DNA of 64,000 nucleotides from Candidatus Didemnitutus mandela (GCA_002591725.1 NJAL01000007.1:100215-164214), one strand, 5' to 3'. Counted from the first letter of the stretch, positions 1-9,890 are shown. Notes: generated from the letters alone by a model not told the origin. A program made the numbers and translations.

Positions 1-1642
1 GTTCGACGATTTTTGCGAGGCAGTCCTCGGCACCGGAGGCGGCGATGAAGTTGAGGTCGCTCCATATCTGGGCCTTGTGAACTTCGCTTAGCACTGGCGG
101 TGGCTGCGCCCTCCCGCTATTTATAGCATGCGCCGTCGTTACGATCAGCGATTCCTTTTGTTGTCGATAAACAAAGGAGAGGCGCGTGACCGGCACACGT
201 TCGGTGGCGATAAGGTCCTTCAGCACGTTGCCGGCGCCGATGCTCGGGAGCTGGTTGACGTCACCAACAAGCAGCAGGTGTGCGCGTGCCGGTACGGCTT
301 GGAACAGCGTGGCAGCGAGTCGCGTATCGAGCATCGAAGCTTCATCGACAATCAGGAAGTCGGTTACGAGTGGATTGTTTTCGTTGTGAGCGAAGCCGCC
401 ACTGGCAGTGTCGTAGGCAAGCAGACGGTGGATCGTAGAAGCGAAGCCGCCAGCTGTTTCCGCAAGCCGCTGAGCGGCGCGGCCGGTGGGCGCGGCGAGT
501 GTTACCTGTACTTTCTTGGCTTTGAGGATGTCGACTAGTGCCCGCAGGATCGTGGTTTTCCCAGTGCCTGGTCCACCGGTGAGAATGCTGAACTTTGCCG
601 CAAGGGCATTACGAATGGAGGAGCTTTGTAGGGAGTGAAACTCAAAGCCAGCCTTCCCCTGCGCCCACGTGATGGCGGAATCGATTTTGATCGGCGGTAG
701 ACTGGACGGAGCCGCTGCGAGACGGGCGGCTGCGACGGCGATTTTTTTTTCGGCGCGATTGTTGGGCGGAAGCTGGATGAATCCGTTGGACTGGCGGATA
801 AGTTCCTTGGCATCGACGAGCGCTGCGATGCGCGATTGCACGCACTCCCTCGAGGTTTCCAGCATCATGGCGGCATGTGCGACGAGTCCCTCTTCGGGGG
901 AAGCGGTGTGGCCTCCCTTCTCGAGCGTCTGCAGTGCGTAGATCACACCCGCGTTGAGGCGCGGCGCTGCGTCGTTAGCGTAGCCGAGGTTGATGGCGAG
1001 GCGGTCAGCGGTCTTGAATCCGATGCCCTCGACCTCGCGCGCGAGCAGATAGGGTTGGTTGCGCACTAGTTGTGGTGCTTGCGCGCCCCATTTTTTCACG
1101 ATGCGTACACACTGTGACGTGGTGACGCCGTAGGTTTGAAGAAAAATGTGCACCTCGCGGAGCGTCTTCTGTTTATCCCACGCTGTCTTGATTGCGGCGG
1201 CGCGAATCTTGCCTATACCCGGAACCTTTCTTAGTTTCCCTAACTCTTCGCTAAGGATGCGGAATGTGTCGATGCCAAAGACGTCAACGATTTTATCGGC
1301 GTAAGCCTTGCCGATGCCGTGGACGAGTCCGCTGCCCAGATATCTGCGGATACCATAGACAGAGGAAGGAAGTGCGGACTTGAAACTGACGACCTTGAAC
1401 TGGGAGCCGTGCTGAGCGTGCTTTGTCCACTCGCCGTTCAACTGGAGCGTTTCGCCGCATTGTACGCCGGGAAGCGAACCGACAATGGTGACTGTGGCGT
1501 TTCCTTTTTCGGTTTTTAGTTCGGCGATGGTATAGTGGTTCTCCTTGTTGAAAAAAATGATGCGCTCGAGGACGCCAGAAAGCGTCGCGAGAGCCAAGGT
1601 AGGAGGAAAAGGCACAAGTAGATTGAAACAGATTTCGGACAT
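1..1642 (-). CDS. recD2: RecD2-type ATP-dependent DNA helicase (SF1B), 5' part
   Basis: The frame is open from an ATG at 1642 to the left window edge (547 codons, no stop), so this is the N-terminal part of a gene continuing outside. RecD2 is a 5'-3' DNA helicase acting without RecBC. The first ~95 residues match the OB-like N-terminal domain; helix-hairpin-helix repeats follow (e.g. KVPGIGK and EVEGIGFKTADRLA). Walker A GGPGTGKT is at residues 356-363, Walker B VDEASM starts at about 432, and motifs GDVNQLPSIGAG and VYRQQ follow. The C-terminal motifs V-VI lie beyond the edge. A run of nine A encodes part of EKKIA near residue 297 yet keeps frame. No Shine-Dalgarno precedes the ATG. It is one of three intact DNA repair or processing genes here. 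The family call is secure; completeness of the 3' end cannot be judged. Confidence 0.93.
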   Translation of the reverse strand, partial: MSEICFNLLVPFPPTLALATLSGVLERIIFFNKENHYTIAELKTEKGNATVTIVGSLPGVQCGETLQLNGEWTKHAQHGSQFKVVSFKSALPSSVYGIRRYLGSGLVHGIGKAYADKIVDVFGIDTFRILSEELGKLRKVPGIGKIRAAAIKTAWDKQKTLREVHIFLQTYGVTTSQCVRIVKKWGAQAPQLVRNQPYLLAREVEGIGFKTADRLAINLGYANDAAPRLNAGVIYALQTLEKGGHTASPEEGLVAHAAMMLETSRECVQSRIAALVDAKELIRQSNGFIQLPPNNRAEKKIAVAAARLAAAPSSLPPIKIDSAITWAQGKAGFEFHSLQSSSIRNALAAKFSILTGGPGTGKTTILRALVDILKAKKVQVTLAAPTGRAAQRLAETAGGFASTIHRLLAYDTASGGFAHNENNPLVTDFLIVDEASMLDTRLAATLFQAVPARAHLLLVGDVNQLPSIGAGNVLKDLIATERVPVTRLSFVYRQQKESLIVTTAHAINSGRAQPPPVLSEVHKAQIWSDLNFIAASGAEDCLAKIVE

Positions 1643-1859
1643 CGTGCAACTCTGCCGCGTGGGACGGTCAAGAGGCTTGAAGGCCCGCGACATCAGTGCA
1701 TTATCGTGCCAATGCCTTTCGCCGAATCTTAAGCTGCTGTGTTGCCCCGGTATCTTGATACAGGAAAACCTGCGCTGGTACTGACGATGTTCAAAATTAG
1801 CGTAGGCGTCCTGCAATCGCCGGCGGCGGTTGTTCACGGATAAACAGGATCGCAAATGA

Positions 1860-2935
1860 ACTTGCTGGTGGCGCTATGCGGTTCCTGATGATGACTGAGC
1901 TAGCGTGCTCGGGCAGGGCGACAGTTTTTTTACATCAGGTGTTTTGGCCGTGCGCGGCGCTTTTATTGGGGTGGACGTCAATGTTTTTGAACCCGGTGTC
2001 CGCCCTAGCCGATTTCGCTGGTGAACACGCGAAATCTGGGAACCGTTTTTATCTTTGGTGTACCCGAGCAGACCATGCTCGGGCTGCTGTGGGTCGGCAG
2101 CATCATGGCGTTGAAAATATGCTCGAGTTGAGCGATCGGCTGGCTGATAGGTCGGCGCTGATCTGCTCAAACCCAGCGTGCTCGGTGTTGTGCTTCGCTG
2201 GCCGGAAAGTGGCTAGCGGCTCAAAGGGGGTGACGGGCGCATCTAGAGCTGCCGCAAACGCGTGGCTGGCGGGCTTTGGACATAGGGTGGTGGCGTAGCG
2301 TCCACGTTCACTTACGAGCTGGGACGGGCTCGCGCTTTTGGCTGGGGAAGTGAAAGAGATATGGCGCACGTTGCCGCTTCGGTATAGGACTGATTTTCGC
2401 GGCGAACCTTGGTTTTTGACATCTTGAGCGTTTCCGAAGTGACGGGGGTGATTGCGTTTTGCTGCGACGGAGATGGAGTGCGTACTTGGTGTGGCGGCAG
2501 GGGAAGATCGTGACTTCGTTTGTTGTTGCGAGTGCGACTAGCATGTTATTGAATTCGTTGCTGTGCAATCCGAAGATTATTTTTGCGCTGGCGCAGGAAG
2601 GACATTTCCCATGCGGCGCGGCGTGGGTGGATCCGCGCTGGAAAACGCTGGTGGTGGCGATCGTGATTTCCCAGAACGGTGACGTCGCTCCACATCGCAT
2701 CGGGAACCGGCTTCTAGCGTTTGATGCGTTATATGGTCCTGGGGTTTCCTCCACTTTACGCTTTGGTTGCTCCGGGAAAAACCGCTTGGTGGTGAGGCGC
2801 TATGCAATGCCGCTGTATCCGTTGCCGGTGATGGGCGTATGCTGCTCTACGTTGCCATCGGTTTGTTGGAAGAGATCCCGTGGTGGCGGTAGGCAAAGCG
2901 CGGCGATTTTTGCGGCGGAGGCCGTGGATTTTTAA
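1860..2935 (+). pseudogene. APC-superfamily amino acid permease, degraded
   Basis: No long frame exists, but joining frames gives a coherent APC permease. Clear blocks are LLLGWTSMFL near 1955; then, at 2520-2660, SMLLNSLLCNPKIIFALAQE followed by HFP and WVDPRWKTLVVAIV (family: N-ILNGPRVYFAMARDG-FP-WVDPRWxTPVVAI); then YAMPLYPLPV at 2800 and a hydrophobic tail to 2935. Such proteins import or exchange amino acids through 12 or more membrane helices. The remnant spans about 1.08 kb against about 1.35 kb or more expected, so internal deletion adds to frameshifts and stops. It follows recD2 divergently. Family assignment rests on conserved blocks read by eye; the substrate cannot be told. Confidence 0.65.
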
Positions 2936-2944
2936 CTGCAAAAG

Positions 2945-3500
2945 CGGTCAAAAGGCCCAGGACCGAGCTACGTCGGTGCTTGATGTGGGCTTAGATGTGC
3001 TGCGTGATTTGATTGTGATCATAATCAATGGTGATGAGAAGGCATCTCCCCCATGTGCCTAGTTTCGAAGCTTTAGCAGAAATTTCTCCTGTGCTTTTCA
3101 GTTGTCTCAGTTACCTACTGACCTTCGTGGCAGTTGCGATCTATTGGGTGAATCACCATAATCTCATTTACATGTTGGAACACGGTGAAAGAGGTGAGGG
3201 GTTTGGTGCTCTGGCTGAAGCGTGCACTTTCTTTTCTGGCTTTCTCTGGCAGCCATTTGTGGCTGCCGTTTGTGGGGGAAACTATTTTTCATTTTTTGCG
3301 GTGGCTAGCTACAAGACTATGGAGCTTTATTTTTCCGGACGTACACAATGGTGCATCCGGAAACCCGTGCGGAGCATGTTCAGCATGCTCGATTGGAACG
3401 GGAAAGCCAGGTGACCGCGGTATTTTATCTTTTGGCTGTGACTGCTGTTTATCTCTTCATGCTGACGGCGATGGTGTGTTTCTTTCTCGATCGACTATGC
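2945..3500 (+). pseudogene. TMEM175-family (DUF1211) potassium channel-like protein, degraded
   Basis: The block FEALAEISPVLFSCLSYLLT, followed by VAIYWVNHHNLI (about 3060-3165), is the signature second and third helix region of bacterial TMEM175/DUF1211 proteins, whose YWxNHH motif is highly conserved. A preceding stretch rich in isoleucine (about 3000-3030) fits the first helix (family: FSDGVLAIxITIMVLE), though FSDG itself is gone. A following segment in another frame (LWLKRALSFLAFSGSHLWLP) fits the third/fourth helix of the family. At least three frame changes are needed to join these, so no product is expected. Bacterial members form potassium-permeable channels; here only the fossil remains. 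Confidence 0.65.
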
Positions 3501-3885
3501 CCCGGAGAAAATGAAGCATCTTCGATCGATTGTCTTGTCCGTTTGTGGATTGCTGGAAGCATTTGGTCCGTCAACGCGCCGATGAATGGGATGACAAAAT
3601 GGCGGTCTGCGAGCTCAACAGCGTTTATCTCAATGTCTTTTTGCGAAGCGATGTGGCCACGGCATTGCGAGACCCCTGTAGGTGACTTTTACTGGATCCT
3701 GGTCCGACGGCCAGGTGATCGGAAAACCCTGCTGCAAAAAATCTTCGCGCCTCCCCTCCTTCCAGCTGAGTGAGGATGACGATGTGATCTCGCTTGCTTA
3801 TTTAGCTATAGCAACCGCTCCCACGGAAGGTGACAGGTTGACAGCGACGTTGGCGATGATTGAAAAATCCTAGAGGAACCAACCA
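3501..3885 (+). other. Unassigned decayed stretch
   Basis: About 385 bases between the TMEM175 and mlaE relics. A short frame near 3770-3870 reads DDDVISLAYLAIATAPTEGD and looks protein-like, but I cannot place it in a family. No RNA, repeat or promoter is apparent. Confidence 0.3.
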
Positions 3886-3889
3886 CTGG

Positions 3890-4565
3890 ACTGGTTCGGT
3901 CTCATTTCTTCGTAAAAAGGTCGCAAAGATGCAGTTTTTGGCGAACAAAATCGGTGAGCTGGGACAGTTTACTTGCACTTTTTCTGCACCGGGGTACTGC
4001 TGCATGGGCAGGAAGCGGCTTTTGGACAGAAGGTTTTTCGCGGCCGGCTGGGGATCTCTTTTTTGGGCTGGCTACTCAACTTGCTCGGATTGGGCGCGAC
4101 AGCACTTTAGATCAAGATTTGGAATTTTGTGTACTTTGTCGATGAATATTTTTTAGCTTTGTGCTTTTCTGGCTGGGTCGGACCAAGTTCGGCTGGTGCG
4201 GCTGTATCATGGAAATGAGGCAGTGTGGGCGCGCTGTGTCTGTCTGGTGGTTCTGTTGCTTGCGATGTGTTCGAATCTGCTCGGTTGTCTTGGCGGGCTT
4301 ATGGTGGCGGCGAGCATTCCCGGCATCCTATCCTCTGAGTTCCTACTGAGCCGAAACGAAAACGATCATCGACTTGTCGGATATCTCCACCGACCTGATC
4401 AAGGTGACGGCCTTCAGTTTGTTAATCGTTCTGTCGAGCTGTTGGGGACAGGCCGACCTAAGCGGAACGGGGATTGGTACTACTACGACTTGCGCGGTAG
4501 TGACGGGCATTTTTGCTCGTCATCGTAAGCGATGCGATCTTCGCAATTATCTTCAATATTGTGGG
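3890..4565 (+). pseudogene. mlaE: MlaE-type MCE-system permease, degraded
   Basis: Pieces in three frames align in order with the MlaE/YrbE permease of MCE lipid-transport ABC systems: KKVAKMQFLANKIGELGQFT at about 3910, a middle piece MCSNLLGCLGGLMVAASIPG at about 4262-4320 (family: xxDxLGxxGGxxVA), and near the end STDLIKVTAFSLLIVLSSCW plus TGIGTTTTCAVVTG and, in another frame, IVSDAIFAIIFNIV at about 4515-4560 (family: DLIKGxxFGxxIALIGCYxG-GATTRAVVxSIVLVIxxDAIF). It is immediately followed by an mlaF relic, the usual gene order. Many frameshifts and stops rule out a functional permease. Confidence 0.62.
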
Positions 4566-4584
4566 GTGGTGACGTGTGGGCGCT

Positions 4585-5320
4585 GCTCCCGATAATCAGA
4601 CTCCGGCCATTGCGGACGATAACTTGGAATGTCTTTATGGCGACCGCACGGTGCTGCAGTGCGTGACTTTTAAAGTGCGTCGGGGCCAATTTTTTTTTGC
4701 GATCGGTGGCAGAGGGTGCAGCGAGAGCACACTCCTGCAGTACCTTATCGTCCTGGAACAACTGGAGGGAGGTCACGGTTAGTTACTTTGGCCAAAATTT
4801 CACGCGCTTCTGCGCACGTGGAGCATCAGGTCCTTTTGCAGAAAATCGGCATGCTCTTCCAGAACAGTGTATTGTGAAACTCGATGTTGTTGTACGAAAA
4901 TGCGATGTTACCGTTGGAATTGTTCGCTGGTCTCCGCGCTGAGAATGCGACAGACTTGCCCGGCTGAAGTTCGCGAAGGTGGAACTGGCGGGGTATGAAG
5001 AATTTTATTCGGCAGAAGATATCAACGGGGGGCATGAAAAAAGCGCGGGTGTTGACCTTCGATCCGTCTATCGCGTTTTCGGTGGACCCTCGGTTGGCCT
5101 CGATCCTATTACCTGGCTGCGGCTGGATGAGTTAATCCTGGAAATTTGCGAGGTGCCAGGCACGACGATCGTGACTTGGCCGACATCAAAAAATAAATTA
5201 AGCCGATCTCGGCAAGGAGCTGAAGACCTTGTTCGCGACCACCGATCAAAAGATGATTTGTGTCGACCTAAAAATCTGAGCGAGCGCATGGACACCATAT
5301 TTGTGTGGAAAATTTTAACT
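4585..5320 (+). pseudogene. mlaF: MlaF-type ABC transporter ATPase, degraded
   Basis: A long readable stretch DNLECLYGDRTVLQCVTFKV then FFFAIGGRGCSESTLLQYLI (about 4618-4755) is the N-terminal half of an MCE-system ATPase. The Walker A of the family (GGSGCGKST) has become GGRGCSEST, losing the catalytic Lys. Later pieces give FQNSVLWN-type Q-loop text (about 4855), a signature-like EDINGGHEKSAG (family: ISGGMKKRAG), and GGPSVGLDPITWLRLDELIL at about 5080-5140 (Walker B/D-loop; the Asp-Glu of family DEPSAGLDP is gone). At least four frame changes are needed. The ATPase would have powered lipid traffic between inner and outer membranes with MlaE and an MCE protein. Confidence 0.75.
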
Positions 5321-5334
5321 CACTATAGATAAGA

Positions 5335-5592
5335 TTTTACAAAATTTAATGCCGCTATCGCTGAGCTGTGCAGCATCCCCACGAACACCCATGTAGCCTT
5401 GCAGAAACTGGGAGCCGCCTGGGAAAGCACGCAGACGTTCATCCAGGGCGCAGAAGGGCGCTAGCAAAGAGTATTTTCCCCGAACCTTACGACAGATCAA
5501 GCGCGAAGCCGCGAAAATCGGTAGAGCGGCTGGCCAGTTTTCTTGAACGCAATTCCGGTGAGCTGGGAATAGGTAAAAAGCGCCGGTCCTGA
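5335..5592 (+). pseudogene. C-terminal remnant of an MCE-domain protein (MlaD/PqiB-like)
   Basis: Two frame pieces, HVALQKLGAAWESTQTFIQG (about 5390-5450) and KSVERLASFLERNSGELGIG (about 5515-5575), match the helical C-terminus of MlaD/PqiB-type MCE proteins, which typically ends in ARSxRxLADYLERHPEALIRGKK. The MCE domain proper, which should fill roughly 700 bases between here and the mlaF relic, is absent, so a deletion removed it. Position between mlaF and a PqiC-like lipoprotein relic is the main support; sequence alone is short. Confidence 0.45.
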
Positions 5593-5604
5593 ATTATCCT
5601 GTTA

Positions 5605-6090
5605 TAAAATTGTTTTTTGGAAGTTTTCATTCCTCTCGGTTGTCTTGTCCGCAGCGAGCGTGTGTAGCTTGCTCTCCGAGTTACAGGTGGATTCGACGAG
5701 ATTTTATCTTTTTCTTTTCGAAACAGCTCGTGCCGCCGATGCCTATCAATGACTCCAAACTGTTCCTCCGTCAATTTGCGGCCGGTCGATGCGGTCGGTT
5801 AATTTGCGTTCTTGCTCGATGACCGTGTGGCTGGAGGACAACGAAGCCCGCTTCGTCGATACCGAGCGCTGGACGGAGCCCCTCGACTTGGTGATCACCC
5901 GGGTTGTGAGCCAACATCTTGCGGTAACTAATCAAATGGTGTTGTTTTCTTTTCGGTGCGGCGTGAAACGCCGGGCCTATGTGAGAGTCCACATTCTTAA
6001 CTGTGTGGGCAGCCGAGCGCGGGCTGCATCTGTTTCAAGGCGGAATCTATGGCTTCGTGTCCACAGATCGACGGCAGCACGGCCATAAAG
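5605..6090 (+). pseudogene. PqiC-like ABC-transport auxiliary lipoprotein, degraded
   Basis: The segment EDNEARFVDTERWTEPLDLV followed by ITRVVSQHLAV (about 5835-5935) matches the central signature of the PqiC/YmbA (ABC_trans_aux) lipoproteins: a WAEPLxxxIARVLxxNL core after the strand that precedes it. An upstream piece PPMPINDSKLFLRQFA fits the start of the mature domain, but the lipobox region cannot be followed. PqiC-type lipoproteins pair with MCE proteins at the outer membrane, which agrees with the three MCE-operon relics directly upstream. Frames shift at least twice. Confidence 0.55.
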
Positions 6091-6255
6091 ACGCACACCT
6101 TTATACACTACCCTATACAAATAGGAGCCTTGGGATGGAAAAATAAATTAAAATTATTTTGCGATTACCCCCTCTGCTGGCAAGCTCGGTGATAAAATCG
6201 CTGCAGTGTTAAAGCGTTAATGAGGATGGGACGGGTTTCTCGTTAAACAAACCAA

Positions 6256-6279
6256 AAAAGCGTATTGAAAAACGCACTT
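6256..6279 (-). terminator. Weak candidate terminator of dapL
   Basis: On the minus strand, about 30 bases after the dapL stop, GCGT and ACGC can pair across an 8-base loop and are followed by six T. The 4-bp stem is too short for confidence; only position and the T run support it. Confidence 0.28.
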
Positions 6280-6307
6280 CGATGGAAGCGGACTTTAAGG
6301 TGCGTCT

Positions 6308-7531
6308 TTATTTCAGTACCGCTGTAATGCGGATGAGGGCTTTTTCGACGTTTTCTCGGGAGTTAAAAGCGCTGATGCGTACGTGGCCTTCGCCGTACTT
6401 GCCGAAGCCGGTTCCGGGTGTGCAGACGACCTGGGCCTGGTTGAGCAGAAGGTCGAAAAACTTCCACGAATCGTGGCCGATGTTGGTCCAGATGTAGGGA
6501 GCATTGTCGCCGCCGCAGCAGTTCATGCCCCAGCTTTGCACCGCTTCGCGAATAAGTTTAGCGTTGCCGAGATAGAAATCGGTGAGCGCCTTGGTCTGGG
6601 CTTTCCCGGCGTCGGTGTAGATCGCTGCGGCAGCCTTTTGGATCGGGTAGGCGACACCATTGAATTTTGTGGCGTGGCGGCGTGTCCAAAGGGTATGTAT
6701 GGAGTGAGCATTTCCGGCTTCGTCGAAAGCATGGAGCGTCTTCGGAACGACGGTGTAGGCGCAGCGCGTGCCGGTAAAGCCGGCGATCTTGGAAAAGCTA
6801 CGAAACTCGATGGCAACATCGCGCGCGCCTTCGATTTCGTAGATGGAGTGTGGAATTTCTGGATTACGAATGTAGGATTCGTAGGCGGCGTCGAATAGGA
6901 TAATCGCCTCGTTTTTTTGGGCGTAGGCAACCCATTTGGCGAGTTGAACTTTGGTGGCAACGGCCCCGGTTGGGTTGTTCGGGAAACAAAGATAGATCAA
7001 GTCGGTGGCGACGTTGGATACGGCGGGTACGTAGCCATTTTCCGGTGTAGAATCGAGATAGGTGATGCCTTCATACCGGCCGCCGACGTTGGCGCCCGTG
7101 CGGCCGGCCATGACATTGGTGTCGACGTAAACGGGATAAACTGGGTCGGGGATGGCGAGATGGACGTTGTTGGAAAAAATTTCCTGGATGTTGCTACAAT
7201 CGCACTTCGAACCATCAGAGATAAAAATTTCATCTGGCTCGATTTTGCATCCGCGGGCGGCGAAGTCATTTTTGGCGACCGTTTCACGGAGGAACGTGTA
7301 GCCCTGCTCGGGACCGTATCCTTTGAAGGTAGCACGCTGACCCATCTCGTCGATTGCGGCGTGAAGTGCCTCGAGGCAGGCTGGCGGGAGCGGTTCGGTC
7401 ACGTCGCCGATGCCGAGGCGGATCACCGGTTTGTCGGGATTTACTGCGACAAAGGTGCTAACATGCTTGGCGATGTCACTGAAGAGATACGACGCTTTGA
7501 GTTTGGTATAGTTTTCGTTGATCCGGGTCAT
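6308..7531 (-). CDS. dapL: LL-diaminopimelate aminotransferase
   Basis: A complete 407-residue frame from ATG 7531. DapL converts tetrahydrodipicolinate directly to LL-2,6-diaminopimelate with glutamate as amino donor, feeding lysine and peptidoglycan synthesis; it is typical of Verrucomicrobia, Chlamydiae and plants. The opening [18 protein letters not shown] and [14 protein letters not shown] are diagnostic, and length fits the family (about 410). The PLP-binding lysine is K248 in [24 protein letters not shown] and the C-terminal [10 protein letters not shown] (Arg for the substrate carboxylate) are intact. It stands alone, divergent from panC across about 107 bases, so both promoters probably lie there. 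No Shine-Dalgarno precedes the ATG (pyrimidine-rich CTTTCTCTTCCCG). Identification is secure. Confidence 0.96.
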   Translation of the reverse strand: MTRINENYTKLKASYLFSDIAKHVSTFVAVNPDKPVIRLGIGDVTEPLPPACLEALHAAIDEMGQRATFKGYGPEQGYTFLRETVAKNDFAARGCKIEPDEIFISDGSKCDCSNIQEIFSNNVHLAIPDPVYPVYVDTNVMAGRTGANVGGRYEGITYLDSTPENGYVPAVSNVATDLIYLCFPNNPTGAVATKVQLAKWVAYAQKNEAIILFDAAYESYIRNPEIPHSIYEIEGARDVAIEFRSFSKIAGFTGTRCAYTVVPKTLHAFDEAGNAHSIHTLWTRRHATKFNGVAYPIQKAAAAIYTDAGKAQTKALTDFYLGNAKLIREAVQSWGMNCCGGDNAPYIWTNIGHDSWKFFDLLLNQAQVVCTPGTGFGKYGEGHVRISAFNSRENVEKALIRITAVLK

Positions 7532-7638
7532 CGGGAAGAGAAAGGAACGTGCCGGACGGCGCTCCGTGAATGGTGTGGTAGAATACGAAAGCTTGATAAA
7601 GAGTGCCGCAGCAGGTTAACTCAAGCCCGTTTCCACCC

Positions 7639-8481
7639 ATGCAGCAGATCGAGACAATTAAGGCGATGCGTGCGGCCTCAAAAAAAATGTGCGCAGAAGG
7701 CAAAACGATAGCATTGGTGCCGACGCTCGGCGCCTTGCATGCTGGCCACGTCGCGTTGATGAGACGGGCGGCCCAGGAGGCAGATGTAGTAGTGGTGTCG
7801 GTTTTTGTGAATCCTTTGCAGTTCGGAACAAACGAAGATTTGGGCAAATACCCTCGTTCGCTGGCGGCTGACGTGGGTCTCGCCGGGAAGGAAGGAGCCG
7901 CGGCTGTGTTTACACCGTCGGTGAAAGAAATGTATCCGAAAGGGTACTCGACTTTCGTGACCGAAGATCGCGTGAGCAAGCCGCTGTGCGGGATGTCGCG
8001 CCCGGCGCTGTTTCGCGGGGTGCTGACCGGTTGGCTAAAATTGATTAATATCGTGCAGCCTGATGTACTCGCAATGGGCGAAAAAGATCCGCAGCAAATC
8101 GCAGTTCTTCGCAAGGCCTTAGCCGACCTTTCGCTGGATGTGCGAATCGTTTCCGGCCCGTTCGTACGCGATCCGGATGGGCTGGCGTTGAATGCGCGTA
8201 ATGACTTTATCACCCCTAAACAGCGCGCCGAAGCGTTGTCGGTACACCGGGCGTTGGTCCTGGCCGAGGGCATGGTGGCTAGCGGGGTGAAAAACGCCGA
8301 TCGGATTGTAGCGGAAGCGACGCATGTCCTGGGCGAAAAGCGCCGCTTGCGAGTGATCTATATCGCATTGGTTAATCGCGAAACGATGGAGCCCATGCGT
8401 GAAGTCGTTCCTGGGAAATCGCTGCTGGCGATTGCCTATTGGGTCGAAGACGTTCGCTTGACCGATAGCTGTCTGTTTTAA
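7639..8481 (+). CDS. panC: Pantothenate synthetase (pantoate--beta-alanine ligase)
   Basis: A 280-residue frame from ATG 7639; an in-frame GTG at 7603 would add 12 residues, but the protein family begins near MQQIETIKAMR, so ATG is preferred. PanC makes pantothenate from pantoate, beta-alanine and ATP in the cytosol. The nucleotidyltransferase HIGH-like motif PTLGALHAGH, the segment VFVNPLQFGTNEDLGKYPR, and GEKDPQQ are present. Oddities: the KMSKS-like family signature MSSRN reads LNARN (N185-A186), losing both serines, and the normally TVVxKLFN segment reads TGWLKLIN. The frame is intact, but these substitutions may lower activity. A dead panE lies 450 bases downstream, suggesting a former panC-panE cluster. 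Confidence 0.93.
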   Translation: MQQIETIKAMRAASKKMCAEGKTIALVPTLGALHAGHVALMRRAAQEADVVVVSVFVNPLQFGTNEDLGKYPRSLAADVGLAGKEGAAAVFTPSVKEMYPKGYSTFVTEDRVSKPLCGMSRPALFRGVLTGWLKLINIVQPDVLAMGEKDPQQIAVLRKALADLSLDVRIVSGPFVRDPDGLALNARNDFITPKQRAEALSVHRALVLAEGMVASGVKNADRIVAEATHVLGEKRRLRVIYIALVNRETMEPMREVVPGKSLLAIAYWVEDVRLTDSCLF

Positions 8482-8925
8482 TAGCGGGAAATTTATGAAT
8501 AAATGTTGATAAACAAAAACTACATCAACGTAAGGCGGTTCTTTTGTTGAAGACCGACTGTTTTTTTAGAGAGCGCTGGCTCGTTAAGAGAGGAGCGAAG
8601 AGAAAAATCGGTTGTGACTGCTTATTTGCAGAGTAAAAGCCGCCTTCTGCAGAAGGTTTTTATTTCTTTGAAAGGCAAGTCGAAGCGTCATGTTGGAGAA
8701 AGTTTTATCCGAGGTGAGCTAGGACCCATTGAGGATAATAACTGATTTTTTACATATATTTTTTAATTAAAGAGAAAAAAGGCCAAATCAGCCTGGCAGC
8801 TGGCAAGGCGGTGTAAAGAACCCAGCAAAATTGACGGAACAGAATGGTGCAGAATGAGGATGGATAAAAAACCAAAATTATGCTGTAAAGGTATGAACTG
8901 GACTATGGGTGCTTGTTTCTCCGAT
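8482..8925. other. Gene-free stretch between panC and panE relic
   Basis: I see no recognisable protein family or RNA. The stretch is fairly AT-rich with T runs around 8560 and 8750-8765 and short frames only. Confidence 0.4.
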
Positions 8926-8929
8926 AAGC

Positions 8930-9890
8930 CTCCGGCTGCCACTGTCGGCAGCCGGAGCACTGGGCTATCTACTACGGAACCCGATTAGCCAAGGCAGGCT
9001 GCGAGGTACATTTTCTGACGCGCAGCTATCGCGTGGTACTGATGGCTGCTTAAACATCGGATAAAAAACCAACCGAATACCGCACAACCTGCATCATCCT
9101 GCGGTTTATAGGCACAAGCAAAATCGGGCCTTACGACCTCATTCTGGTGGCTTTGAAGACAACAAAAAACGACCAGCTGGCCAAAGTTACTCACGCCGCT
9201 ATTTGCGTAGAATAGCATGGTTTTTACCTTGTAGAACGACTCTGATGTTGAGGAGCTTATGCCGAAACCGCGGGATTGGATCGGATGGGGGGGTACTACT
9301 TGCTTTATCGGCTGTACACGCACGGTGCCGGGTGTGGTCAAATATGCTTTCTCCAGCTTAATGATACTAGATGATAATAGGTAAGTTTGGAAAACCGACG
9401 GGCGAGCGCACGCAAGCGGCGGCCGAGCTATTCTGACAAGGGAGTGTGAAATGCGAGGCCAATGATAAACCTTGCGGGTGTGTGTTGGAAAAAACTCATT
9501 TGGAGTATTTTCCGTTCAACGGGCTGGCGATCGTGGCAGGTGGCGTTACGACCAACGTGACCCTCGCTGACAAAGGGCTGCACGCGCTTGCACGTGCGTC
9601 TCATGAAGCAAGCTATGGGGATATGCGGCCGTGCAAGAAAGTTTTGCGATACGTGGTTTTGCGTTCATTTATGGACCTCCAACCCGAGCGTGTCGCGAAG
9701 ATGCGCAAAGTATACATCTCGAGCCTGAACGATCTCGAGACCGGGCGCGAAATCGAATCGGAAGAGACTTCGGGCAAACCCGTTATGTTGGGCGAAGTCG
9801 GCGGGCGTATCCGTGCCTCGGCTAGAATTGATCTGCTAGTTGGTTGAGGACCAGTTTGTTGTCGGCGTGGTGGCGAAGAAGAAACAGTAA
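8930..9890 (+). pseudogene. panE: 2-dehydropantoate 2-reductase (ketopantoate reductase), degraded
   Basis: Joined frames read as PanE. Near 8945-9010 comes an N-terminal Rossmann piece with AGALGY; at about 9120-9190 IGPYDLILVALKTTKNDQLA (family: CDLVLVALKTT); at about 9260-9340 a piece with CTRTVPGVV; and at about 9480-9800 a long well-preserved C-terminal domain with PFNGLAIVAGGVTTNVTLAD, then SLNDLETGREIESE. The catalytic-domain Lys/Asn segment is partly preserved (EKTHLEYFPFNG for family xxKLxxNIxFNxLxAL), but stops in the N-terminal half and several frame changes exclude a functional enzyme. PanE reduces ketopantoate to pantoate just before PanC, which is intact upstream. Confidence 0.8.

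Noticed and set aside
6917..7711. 264-codon plus-strand frame over dapL
   Set aside because: Antisense shadow of dapL; text has no family match.
8800..8820. Shared 16-base text GCTGGCAAGGCGGTGT also near 32840 as a dispersed repeat
   Set aside because: Only two copies were noticed and the flanks differ; too little to call a repeat family.
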